A stretch of DNA of 12,483 nucleotides from Sanchytrium tribonematis (GCA_018985235.1 JADGIG010000214.1:1-12483), one strand, 5' to 3'. Shown: positions 1-6,845, numbered from the stretch's first letter. Numbers and translations are program-made. The notes: generated from the sequence alone by a model not told the origin.

Positions 1-86
1 CTGAGTCAGATATAGATGGAGATGGTAAGCTTTCATATGCAGAATTTGAGCATGTCATTCAGAGGTCTCCAAATTTTAGGAAGTAA
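1..86 (+). CDS. CIB-like EF-hand calcium-binding protein, C-terminal end only
   Basis: Partial gene: the frame starting at base 3 is open from the window edge to a TAA at 84-86 and encodes the last 27 residues. They contain a complete canonical EF-hand loop, DIDGDGKLSYAE (Asp at loop positions 1, 3 and 5, Gly at 6, Glu at 12), followed by a short exit helix and RSPNF. The flanks, ESD before the loop and HVI.RSPNF after it, closely resemble the C-terminus of calcium- and integrin-binding (CIB) proteins, whose last EF-hand is followed by HVISRSPDF; calcineurin B tails do not look like this. Role inferred from family: a small Ca2+ sensor that binds helical peptides of partner proteins. The N-terminal part lies outside the window, so total length and EF-hand number cannot be judged. 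The gene converges on DCP1. Confidence 0.75.
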   Translation, partial: ESDIDGDGKLSYAEFEHVIQRSPNFRK

Positions 87-208
87 CTTTATTTAATTCA
101 GCACTTTTACAATAAGACTCGTGTAAATAAATCAGTTCATGTTAATTTTTTTAAACGACAATGCTTTATAGTTTTCATAAAGAGAGTCTATAAACTCATG
201 GTCCTAAA
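87..208. other. convergent 3' intergenic spacer between CIB-like gene and DCP1
   Basis: This 122-nt AT-rich spacer separates two convergent stop codons. It holds an AATAAA on the plus strand (126-131) suited to the EF-hand gene and its complement TTTATT (88-93) that could serve DCP1. No open frame or RNA gene is apparent. Confidence 0.6.
126..131 (+). terminator. putative poly(A) signal of the CIB-like gene
   Basis: An exact AATAAA lies 39 nt after the TAA stop. Assignment rests on hexamer and position only; in DNA this AT-rich the motif can also occur by chance. Confidence 0.45.
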
Positions 209-838
209 TTAATAACATAGCACCTGTAATATCCGGATCAATTCGCTTTCGAAGGAATATCGATCAAGTGGATTATAGTAATTTACCATGTATTCTGCCA
301 CATTAGATTTGACCACCTTTTGAATCTTTTCAGGCTCTGTTTCTAGTTCGACTTGTACTTTCGATTTTGCTCGTTGTAAAAGATCCATCAAAACATTACT
401 GTTATCAGATCGATCTTCAAAGCCGGGAGGCCTATCCATTTCTGGTGTGGGTGGGTTCTCTGCCATTGTAATACCTTTCTGGGTGAACGAATACATCGTT
501 TCTCTTTCTATGGAGTCGTGAATCCAAATTCCATATATTTTTTCTTTATCTTGAATCATAATATAGGGATCTTTATAGGTTACAACACAGTTTAAAAGTT
601 CCATTTCAAAGTTTTCTAGATCCAATCTATTGAGCAAAAATAAACCCGTATAGGAAATCTGACTTTTTCTGTATATAAACATTGGTCCTTCAATATTTAA
701 TTTTGACCACTGATTCTCATCTGTCATAAATTCATAAAGTACGGCATGTGATGCAGTATTCAAAATAGAAAGTATTTGTGCATTGAGACGCTTCAGAACA
801 CGCAAATTGATTTGGTATCGCAAATTGGGATGGACCAT
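209..838 (-). CDS. DCP1: mRNA-decapping enzyme subunit 1 (Dcp1)
   Basis: Activator subunit of the Dcp1-Dcp2 decapping complex, which removes the 5' cap of mRNAs in the cytoplasm and P-bodies. The 209-aa product begins with the Dcp1 EVH1-like domain (about residues 5-125): NLRVLKRL, the DTASH-like NTASH, NQWSKLNIEGPMFIYRKS and LFLLNRLDLENF, then the DPYIM and IYGIWIHD segments, all in family order. After it come a proline-rich linker (PPTPEMDRPPGFED, about residues 129-142), a helical stretch with a DLL motif, and a C-terminal helix that could correspond weakly to a Dcp1 trimerisation segment; that last point is speculation. Length is near that of yeast Dcp1 (231 aa), far shorter than animal DCP1A. 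The ATG at 836-838 sits immediately before the RYQINLRVL start of the domain. It is divergent from the coiled-coil gene by 41 nt. Confidence 0.93.
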   Translation of the reverse strand: MVHPNLRYQINLRVLKRLNAQILSILNTASHAVLYEFMTDENQWSKLNIEGPMFIYRKSQISYTGLFLLNRLDLENFEMELLNCVVTYKDPYIMIQDKEKIYGIWIHDSIERETMYSFTQKGITMAENPPTPEMDRPPGFEDRSDNSNVLMDLLQRAKSKVQVELETEPEKIQKVVKSNVAEYMVNYYNPLDRYSFESELIRILQVLCY

Positions 839-879
839 TGAGAATTAGTTTCAAAAAAAGAAAGCCAAAAACGGCCAAA
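839..879. promoter_or_regulatory. 41-nt shared 5' region between DCP1 and the coiled-coil gene
   Basis: The two ATGs point away from each other with 41 nt between them, so both 5' leaders and core promoter elements must lie here or inside the neighbouring coding sequence. A direct repeat GCCAAAA occurs at 864-870 and 874-880, the second copy overlapping the downstream ATG. No TATA box is seen. Confidence 0.5.
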
Positions 880-1110
880 ATGAGTTCAAATAGTATTTTG
901 GTCATTGAGAAAAAGAGAGAACTGAGCGAGCTGAAAAAGGAATACGAGAATTATTTAACATATCAACAGCTGATTATTCAAAATCAAAAAATAGAAAAAG
1001 AAATGCAACAAGTAACAAATCAACTATATGACGAGAAAAAGAAGTTAAGAAAATTAAAAGAAAAAGTCAATGAAGAATCCGCCAAAATTGCAGCAAGTTG
1101 TGGTCAATAA
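880..1110 (+). CDS. small coiled-coil protein, function unknown
   Basis: A 76-residue product starting at the first in-frame ATG (880-882), preceded by a favourable GCCAAA context; the frame is open further upstream but without another ATG. Nearly the whole protein, about residues 9-68, is a charged heptad-like helix rich in Lys, Glu and Gln (for example KKRELSELKKEYENYL and DEKKKLRKLKEKVNEES), so a coiled coil is predicted. There is no signal peptide, membrane segment or metal motif. I do not recognise the family; small coiled-coil subunits of tethering, BLOC/BORC-type or kinetochore complexes are all possible, with no residue-level support for any. The stop codon TAA lies inside AATAAA. The next gene starts 33 nt later on the same strand. 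Small size and simple composition limit confidence, but the bracketing by genes on both sides with normal spacing favours a real gene. Confidence 0.6.
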   Translation: MSSNSILVIEKKRELSELKKEYENYLTYQQLIIQNQKIEKEMQQVTNQLYDEKKKLRKLKEKVNEESAKIAASCGQ

Positions 1111-1111
1111 A
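1106..1111 (+). terminator. AATAAA overlapping the stop codon of the coiled-coil gene
   Basis: The last codon CAA, the TAA stop and the next A spell CAATAAA, so the putative poly(A) hexamer contains the stop codon itself. The next ATG is only 33 nt downstream. Confidence 0.45.
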
Positions 1112-1143
1112 CTATTTAGTATTATAAAACCTCAATCTTGGCA

Positions 1144-1611
1144 ATGGATGTCACTGTAAAGAAGAAATTGAAGACTATTCTAGTCAATGATAAAGGTTGC
1201 ATATTTCAAGTAACCACAAGAGTCTCTAGTGGCTTGAATTTTCAAACTAATGTAGTAATTGACTTGATAGCAAATAATCAATTTTTTTATGAAGATGAAT
1301 TGTGCAATATTAGAATTTCTAAAAAACCTTATCTGCTAAGCAACAGACTTGTGGTTTACAATAAGGGTAAAAAATGTCGAGTGTCTATGTTCAAATTTAT
1401 AGTTGACATTTCAGAAAATAGCCATAATTTTACCGAGCTTTTTTTCAAAAAAGGAGACGAGTCAGCAGAATTTTCACAAAGCACTGAATTGGAACTCAGC
1501 CTAGATTTGACTTTAAACCAATGCAGAGATGACGCGGAGTTGCCATGGTGGAAATACGCTTGGGAGATGTTAAAATCTCCAATTGTATCGAAACAAGAGT
1601 TAATTGAATAA
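1144..1611 (+). CDS. uncharacterised 155-aa protein
   Basis: I do not recognise this product. The start is the ATG at 1144-1146, the first in frame. About residues 5-105 alternate short hydrophobic stretches with charged turns (KTILVNDKGCIFQVTT, NVVIDLIANNQFF, KCRVSMFKFIVDI), which looks beta-rich and could be a small beta-barrel or OB-like fold; that is a guess from pattern, not a match. The C-terminal part holds a Trp-rich segment ELPWWKYAWEMLKSP (about 133-147) that looks like an amphipathic helix or short interaction motif. There is no signal peptide or transmembrane helix. The ordinary codon use, tight spacing from its neighbours and a stop embedded in AATAAA support a real gene. Confidence 0.65.
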   Translation: MDVTVKKKLKTILVNDKGCIFQVTTRVSSGLNFQTNVVIDLIANNQFFYEDELCNIRISKKPYLLSNRLVVYNKGKKCRVSMFKFIVDISENSHNFTELFFKKGDESAEFSQSTELELSLDLTLNQCRDDAELPWWKYAWEMLKSPIVSKQELIE

Positions 1612-1612
1612 A
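1607..1612 (+). terminator. AATAAA overlapping the stop codon of the 155-aa protein gene
   Basis: The final GAA codon, TAA stop and following A form GAATAAA, the same arrangement as in the preceding gene. Confidence 0.45.
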
Positions 1613-1709
1613 AGATATGACTCTAACTTTTGCCTAACTTAACCTCAGGGCGCAACCGTAGAATTACGCTTCCAATTTAGGATTTTCTTTACTCAAAACA
1701 TCGAAAAAT
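1612..1709 (+). other. 98-nt spacer upstream of SGF11
   Basis: This stretch separates two tandem plus-strand genes and must carry the SGF11 promoter. It contains one short upstream ATG (1618) that stops after six codons. No TATA box or repeat stands out. Confidence 0.5.
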
Positions 1710-2021
1710 ATGGGAGTATTACATCTTGGTGAAAACGAACAAAAAGTTTATGAGTCTGTGATTGAAGCTGTCATTGAAGACTTAGTTCATTCTATAGTGA
1801 AAGAAAAAAGAAGAAAATGCTCCAAATGTGGAACGCCTTGTCACTTGCATCAATTTAAGTTGGCATCAGGAGGAAATGAGAGATTTTCTTGCCCAAGTTG
1901 CTACAGGACATTCGTGAGCACAAGATTCGCTCAGCATTTAGAAAAGTGTCTCGGCCTGGCTGCCAGTAAGCCGAGGAAGAAGAAAGACTCGCAATCTCCA
2001 AGTAAATCAACAACTGCGTAA
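1710..2021 (+). CDS. SGF11: SAGA-associated factor 11 homologue (DUB-module zinc finger protein)
   Basis: Sgf11 is a subunit of the SAGA deubiquitinating module (with Ubp8, Sus1 and Sgf73) that removes ubiquitin from histone H2B in the nucleus. This 103-aa product has the family layout: an N-terminal amphipathic helix (about 10-33, VYESVIEAVIEDLVHSIVKE) that in yeast docks on Sus1, then the characteristic zinc finger at 59-82 with ligands Cys61, Cys64, His76 and Cys80 in the context RFAQHLEKCLGL, nearly identical to the family signature RFAxHLExCLG. A lysine-rich, serine-rich tail follows, which could contact the nucleosome. Odd feature: an additional Cys37, Cys40, Cys44, His45, His47 cluster lies between helix and finger. 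Its TAA abuts the stop codon of the convergent Nudix gene with no base between. Confidence 0.9.
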   Translation: MGVLHLGENEQKVYESVIEAVIEDLVHSIVKEKRRKCSKCGTPCHLHQFKLASGGNERFSCPSCYRTFVSTRFAQHLEKCLGLAASKPRKKKDSQSPSKSTTA

Positions 2022-2456
2022 TTATAATTTATTTTCTAACTCTAACTTTATATTTCGAAGAATGTCTTTATCCGTGTCGTAAGTTAAAGAATTTATGGCT
2101 TCGTCAAATGGCAAAAATTTGTATTCTAATATTTCAGATTCTTGAACTTTCAATTTGGACTCATCTTCAATTATCCCACAAAAAAATATATTGGTCTTAT
2201 CGATTGTGTCATTTTTTCTTCGAAATTGATAGTGATTTTCAAATGTCTTCTGGCTAAATAGAAAGCTTTTTATCTTCAAATTCGTTTCTTCATGCAATTC
2301 TCTTTTTGCTGTATTTATGTGCCCTCCATCGCTTTCCTCAATATGGCCCTTACAAAGCGTCCAATGGTTTCCACTGGACTGCTTTATTATCAAAACTTGA
2401 AAGCAATCTTGCTTTTTTAAAAGTGCCACAATCCCACATGAAATTTCTCTACGCAT
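2022..2456 (-). CDS. Nudix hydrolase, Ap4A hydrolase (NUDT2)-like
   Basis: A 144-aa single-domain Nudix protein. The order CGIVALLKK, VLIIKQSSGNHWTLCKGHIEE, then REL.EET and near the C-terminus LTYDTDKDIL matches the asymmetrical diadenosine-tetraphosphate hydrolases, which cut Ap4A to ATP and AMP. The catalytic core RELHEE (about 76-81) is intact and provides the metal-binding glutamates. The rest of the Nudix box is irregular: Asp replaces the first Glu after G-x5, eight rather than seven residues precede Arg-Glu, Asn replaces the final Gly, and Cys replaces Pro in the usual PKGH. Activity is therefore likely but substrate is inferred. The gene starts 21 nt from the divergent ABCD gene. AATAAA occurs just inside its coding end. 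Confidence 0.85.
   Translation of the reverse strand: MRREISCGIVALLKKQDCFQVLIIKQSSGNHWTLCKGHIEESDGGHINTAKRELHEETNLKIKSFLFSQKTFENHYQFRRKNDTIDKTNIFFCGIIEDESKLKVQESEILEYKFLPFDEAINSLTYDTDKDILRNIKLELENKL
2028..2033 (-). terminator. putative poly(A) signal inside the Nudix coding end
   Basis: AATAAA on the minus strand ends 3 nt before the TAA stop (the codons are AAT AAA TTA TAA). A cleavage site 10-30 nt further would fall inside the SGF11 coding region on the other strand. Confidence 0.4.
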
Positions 2457-2477
2457 TTTGAGTTGAAACTCCCCAAG
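2457..2477. promoter_or_regulatory. 21-nt shared 5' region between Nudix and ABCD genes
   Basis: Only 21 nt separate the two divergent ATGs. Its centre is a short inverted repeat, GAGTT-GA-AACTC at 2460-2471. Core promoter sequence must extend into at least one coding region, or both genes must have nearly leaderless transcripts. Confidence 0.5.
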
Positions 2478-4644
2478 ATGTCTCTTGAAGATTTGACAGC
2501 CCCATTGTTATCTCCAAGCCTCAATGACAAGCCTAAAATAGAGCCATTTAATTCAAAAAGAAAAAATACCATTCAGAAGTTTAAAGGCTTGATTTCGATA
2601 ATGTTTGGCAAGATTGAAATTGGTATTTTGATTTTGCATTCACTCTTATTAATATATAGATCTATATTGTCAGTTCAGGTTGCCCAACTTGATGGCTACA
2701 TCGCAAATTATTTAATTAATCGTAAACTCAACAAATTTCTAGTTCACATTGGTTATTGGATGATTCTAAGTATCCCTGCAACTTTAACAAATTCGCTGCT
2801 CAACTATTTCCAAAACTACTTATCGTTGAGACTAAGAAATAATTTGACTCATCACATCCACAGCGTATATTTAAAAGATAAACTATTCTACAAAGTTTCT
2901 AATCTGGATGATAGAATTAAGAATGTTGATCAGCTAATAACGCAAGATGTCCTGCTTTTTACAAATCAAATAACAATGGTTTATAGTAATATTTTGAAGC
3001 CAGTTTTTGATGTCATAATGTACATGAGGCAATTAAGTTTAAGAGTTGGGCGGAATAGTGTGCTAGGTATTTTCGGCTGGGTTAATGCAACCTCAGTTAT
3101 TCTGTATGCAATATCACCGGCATTTGGGTACTTGGTGAAGAAGGAGCAAATGCTAGAAGGAGAGTACCGTTATACTCATGCGAGATTAATCGAAAATCAT
3201 GAGGAAATCGCATTGTTTTCTGGATATTATCAAGAAAGAAACATATTAATACGGTCATTTCAACAGCTAATGAAGCATGTCAAAACTATTTACTATAAAA
3301 GACTATTCTACACAAGTTTTGAGGAATTCATCATTAAGTATCTATGGGGATGTGCTGGACTCATTATGTGTGGTTATCCGGTTTTTGAAAAGCAAATCAA
3401 TTTTTTCATTCAATTGTTCTCTACCCAATTTAAAACCAACGGCTTTGCAGGAATTTGGAACGTATTAGGAAATGTGTCACAATTATCAAAATATATGAAA
3501 GACAGCAAACAGGGCAAAACTAGAGAGGCTCAAATGGAGATGGTAGCAAATAGAATGGAGCAATTTACTACAAACAGGCGTCTACTAATGAATGCAAGTG
3601 ATGCCTTTGGAAGGATTCTGTATAGCTTTAAAGATGTTGCTGAACTTAAAGGCTACACTGAACGCGTTCATGAACTAGTGAATGTTTTGGATGATGTAAG
3701 CAGAGGTCAGACAGTAAAACAGCTTGTTGGAGGTGACACTCTGACAATTGCCAAGAGGAAGCTTTATCTGAGCAGCAGCGACAATTTGCAAAATACTCAA
3801 CGGGACATTTCTAAATTTGATATTTTGAGAAATCGGGGTACTATCAAAGACTCTGAGTATATTCAATTTGACCAGGTCCCTGTAATTTCACCTAATGGTG
3901 ATGTTTTGCTTCGGTCCTTGAGCTGTTTTATAAAGAGTGGAACACATGTTTTAATTATAGGACCAAACGGATGTGGAAAGTCGAGTTTATTTAGAATTTT
4001 AGGTGGTCTCTGGCCAGTATACGGAGGAGTTTTGTATAAACCTACGGCTCAAGCCTTTTTTTATATTCCCCAACGTCCTTATCTTTCTGCTGGTACTTTC
4101 AGAGACCAAATAATTTATCCCCATACTCAAGCTGATATGAAGGAATGTACTTTTCTTTAATTTAGTTGGTAAAACTGACACCGATTTGTATAATATTTTA
4201 AAAGTTCTCCAAATCGAAGGGTTAGCTGATAAGGAAAAATGGGATACTGAAAAAGACTGGAAAGATGTTCTTAGTGGTGGTGATAAACAAAGGATAGCAG
4301 CAGCTCGTTTATTTTATCACAGTCCGAAGTTTGCTATTTTAGACGAATGTACGAGCGCAGTATCAATGGACGTTGAGAGAATCATATACACTCATGCTAA
4401 GAAACTTGGCATAACATTGATGACTGTGAGTCATAGATCTTCGCTTTGGAAATACCATAATTATGTTTTGCAATATGATGGTAGTGGTGGTTATGTATTT
4501 TGTGAGTTGGATGCTGAAAAGAGACTTGCACTTCAGGAAGAAAAACAATCAATAGAGCATCAGTTAGCAGGAATTCCAAAAATTGAACAACGTCTTCTTG
4601 AATTAACGCAAATGCTTCATGAAAGAAGAAATTCTCCAGTCTAA
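2478..4644 (+). CDS. peroxisomal ABCD-family half ABC transporter (ALD/Pxa-like), two exons
   Basis: Coding exons 2478-4146 and 4166-4644, together 716 codons (715 aa; human ABCD1 has 745). The family imports very-long-chain or other acyl-CoAs into peroxisomes as dimers. The membrane domain (about 35-330) follows ABCD1-3 in order: [31 protein letters not shown], the [21 protein letters not shown] segment and the [10 protein letters not shown] loop. The nucleotide-binding domain has Walker A GPNGCGKS (495-502), signature LSGGDKQR (from 592; Asp for the usual Glu), Walker B FAILDE with Asp616-Glu617, D-loop SAVSMDVE and His646 in TVSHRS. A C-terminal coiled helix ends the protein. The start is the first in-frame ATG, giving MSLEDL; upstream TTG is not a plausible eukaryotic start. 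Exons join as [16 protein letters not shown], aligning without gap to the family. Stop codons of this gene and the next are 1 nt apart. Presence implies a peroxisome-bearing cell. Confidence 0.9.
4147..4165 (+). other. 19-nt spliceosomal intron in the ABCD gene
   Basis: The sequence GTACTTTTCTTTAATTTAG begins with GT and ends with AG. Reading through it meets an in-frame TAA at 4158-4160, whereas removing it joins t|tt into a Phe codon (phase 1, residue 557) and restores the frame into [11 protein letters not shown]. The number of residues between the upstream DM and downstream DL then matches ABCD relatives exactly. The internal TTTAAT resembles a branch site 4 nt before the acceptor TAG end. 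Confidence 0.85.
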
Positions 4645-4645
4645 T

Positions 4646-6811
4646 TTACTTAATAAAATTAATCATTGCGGACATAAGCTGGACGCAAGCATTCGAGATT
4701 CTTTTTTCCAAGACTTTCGGCCGAATCCAATCATCCAAGTCGCTAAATTGTGACTGAGATGTTCCAGGGATATCTGTAAGCAAACGGGCAGAGTCATTTA
4801 AGACCAGATTGATAGTAAGTTTATAATTGTGCTCTTGTTCACTTAAAACCGACAAAATAGCTTTTTGAGGCGAAAAAGGTATATGCCGAGCTTGCAATTT
4901 GGACAAGCATTCTAGGGATGGATAACCATTAAAACTACTGTTTTTGCAAAGTTTCATTTCTTTAGTATCACGAAGTTCCAAATCATATTCAGCAGAAGTG
5001 TCCATGACTTCTCTAAGTTTGAGAGTCCTATTAACAATTCTTTCAATTTTCGAGACTTTAAATAGCTCACTTTGTACGAATGATACTTCATTCATTTCAG
5101 AAGTACTGAAATAATAAATGCTATTAACAAATTGTTCATAGAACGCTTTGTCAAAATGATCAATTGGCTCCTTTCTATCTGATGCTATTTTTACAAAATA
5201 ACTGAGATGAGGGACTTCTTGATTTTCCAAGTTAAATCGAAAGGCACATTCTGTCCAATCTCGCATAAAAATCTCAAATTTAACCGGCACAAAACCTCCA
5301 TCATCTAGCTTTTTTGACAAAAGCACTTGTATTTTGAGATCTCTACTCTTAAAATTATCGCGGCCATAGAATAGAAGAATGACTTCCTTTTCAATGCTGT
5401 TTTTTATAAAGCGTATGGTGGGAACGCTGCTAAGTTTCTCAATTTGCTTATATTTAAATTGGCCATTCTTGAAAAGTCCAGGGTTTCCGACTCGTCGAAC
5501 GTGATACCCTAGATAAATTGGATCTTTTGATTCGCCTTCGCTGCGGAGCACTAATTCAATTTTGGCTTGAATCTTTCCAGGAAAATAAGTCAAATGTTTA
5601 AGTTGTTTTCTTAAAGAGGTCATGGCTTCGCTTTCAAGAAGTAGGCATTTAAATATTGCCTTAGAATATTTATCCAATGACATGTCAAAGTCATTTGAAA
5701 ATGTAACTTGATTGTTACATCGAGACAAGTCATCCAGAAAAACCCCGTCTCCGATATTTTTTAAATAATGGAATGCTTCAAGATTTTCCGAATTTCGAGT
5801 TTTCAAATACGGTTCAGATTTAGAAGAAACATTAATTTGACTAAATGCTAAGTCATTGAATTGCAGCAAATTTTTATAAAATTTGGTAAATTGGTTTAGA
5901 CCTTCAGGAGTTTTGCAAGTTAGAGTATGAAAATTCAGTATTTTGTTTTTCTGCAGGTACAGCAATTTTGAGACAGGGTCTGATGGAAATCCAATCTCTG
6001 AACCTTTAGATTCATCTTCCTCATCACTACTTGCGTCACTATCAACGTCCATATCAACCGCAACGTCCAATTGAACATTTGCTAGATTGAGATTCAATAC
6101 AAAGGAACATTTATCTTCACCTTCTGTCTTATAACATTTCAAAATATTGACGATGTCATTTGATATGGCTATTTCTTCCATGAAAAAATCCATATAAGGA
6201 AAAACTTCGTTCTTCGTAAAACCGTAATTGTATAGGCCCTTGTTCTTCTCGTACTCTATTTGTTTAAACATGTAAATAAGAAAATCCACGAGTCGCCTTG
6301 TAGCACCTTCCTTTTGCGGCAAATCGTAAGTTATTTCGAAAGTAGAATCGAGAGGAATTACCACAACCCCCCCTATATTTTGACAAATAAGCAATGAAAA
6401 AAACCGCATAATTTGAATGTAATTATCTTTAGATAATTCTCCATGACCAGTGGCTGGGTAATAATTTGATTTATACAACAATTTTTTGATTTGAATATTT
6501 TTTTGTGGTTCTGGGTGTTTTTCCTTTTCAAAATAAATAATTTTGTAATCTCTCCAAAATTTTCTGAGTTTGCCGCAGCAATATAGCAAGAGCTCATCGC
6601 ACTTATGCAGCCGAAATGAATCTGCATACGCTGTGTGGTCAAATTTATCATTTGTTTCCTTCGTTCTTTCGTTGCCATTTTCGAGAGACTGAATTAAATG
6701 GTCAAATCTTTTTCTGTATATTCGATTCGAAGACATCTCCGGCTTAATTATGGCTGCTGTTGGCAAATTATTCTCGTGCTCCCGATTAAATAAATTGGGC
6801 TCTTTTGGCAT
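4646..6811 (-). CDS. uncharacterised 721-aa protein
   Basis: A long uninterrupted frame from the ATG at 6809-6811. I do not recognise the family and see no catalytic motif, membrane segment, signal peptide or zinc cluster. Visible features: a polar N-terminus rich in Asn, Lys and Glu (1-60); a helical hydrophobic region at about 130-220 (IMRFFSLLICQNIGGVVVIPL and following); a very acidic stretch at 251-269 (VDMDVDSDASSDEEDE) of the kind seen in nuclear proteins; a mixed region containing many FKV and FEI strand-like segments (about 430-560); and a helical C-terminus ending in RISNACVQLMSAMINF. Composition suggests a soluble multidomain nuclear or complex-scaffold protein, which is inference only. 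It is the last gene of a five-gene minus-strand run, 29 nt after TRF4, and its stop is 1 nt from that of the ABCD gene. Confidence 0.8.
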   Translation of the reverse strand: MPKEPNLFNREHENNLPTAAIIKPEMSSNRIYRKRFDHLIQSLENGNERTKETNDKFDHTAYADSFRLHKCDELLLYCCGKLRKFWRDYKIIYFEKEKHPEPQKNIQIKKLLYKSNYYPATGHGELSKDNYIQIMRFFSLLICQNIGGVVVIPLDSTFEITYDLPQKEGATRRLVDFLIYMFKQIEYEKNKGLYNYGFTKNEVFPYMDFFMEEIAISNDIVNILKCYKTEGEDKCSFVLNLNLANVQLDVAVDMDVDSDASSDEEDESKGSEIGFPSDPVSKLLYLQKNKILNFHTLTCKTPEGLNQFTKFYKNLLQFNDLAFSQINVSSKSEPYLKTRNSENLEAFHYLKNIGDGVFLDDLSRCNNQVTFSNDFDMSLDKYSKAIFKCLLLESEAMTSLRKQLKHLTYFPGKIQAKIELVLRSEGESKDPIYLGYHVRRVGNPGLFKNGQFKYKQIEKLSSVPTIRFIKNSIEKEVILLFYGRDNFKSRDLKIQVLLSKKLDDGGFVPVKFEIFMRDWTECAFRFNLENQEVPHLSYFVKIASDRKEPIDHFDKAFYEQFVNSIYYFSTSEMNEVSFVQSELFKVSKIERIVNRTLKLREVMDTSAEYDLELRDTKEMKLCKNSSFNGYPSLECLSKLQARHIPFSPQKAILSVLSEQEHNYKLTINLVLNDSARLLTDIPGTSQSQFSDLDDWIRPKVLEKRISNACVQLMSAMINFIK
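4652..4657 (+). terminator. putative poly(A) signal of the ABCD gene
   Basis: AATAAA starts 7 nt after the ABCD stop and lies within the last codons of the convergent minus-strand gene, so the two 3' ends must overlap. Confidence 0.45.
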
Positions 6812-6839
6812 TGAAATTTAAGAGGGGAAAAGCTATAAA

Positions 6840-6845
6840 TTTATT
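6840..6845 (-). terminator. AATAAA overlapping the stop codon of the TRF4-like gene
   Basis: On the minus strand the last GAA codon, TAA stop and next A give GAATAAA. The next ATG follows 29 nt after the stop, so a conventional cleavage site would lie at or past that start codon. Confidence 0.45.

Noticed and set aside
838-879. TTG-initiated N-terminal extensions of the coiled-coil, 155-aa and ABCD products.
   Set aside because: Non-ATG starts are unlikely in this eukaryotic setting, and each gene has an ATG 6-42 nt downstream.
1659-1681. GT...CAATTTAG segment upstream of SGF11 as a possible 5' intron.
   Set aside because: No upstream in-frame ATG exon with conserved sequence connects to SGF11; the nearest ATG (1618) stops after six codons.
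4139-4190. Programmed ribosomal frameshift or pseudogene break in the ABCD gene.
   Set aside because: A simple frameshift would leave about six extra residues that the family alignment has no room for, and GFA1 shows the same 19-nt solution. All catalytic motifs on both sides are intact.
6082-6100. Minus-strand 19-mer GTATTGAATCTCAATCTAG, resembling the two introns in length and ends, inside the 721-aa gene.
   Set aside because: It is translated in frame (GTA TTG AAT CTC AAT CTA G), lacks the TTTAAT core, and its removal would break a frame that continues for hundreds of codons on both sides.
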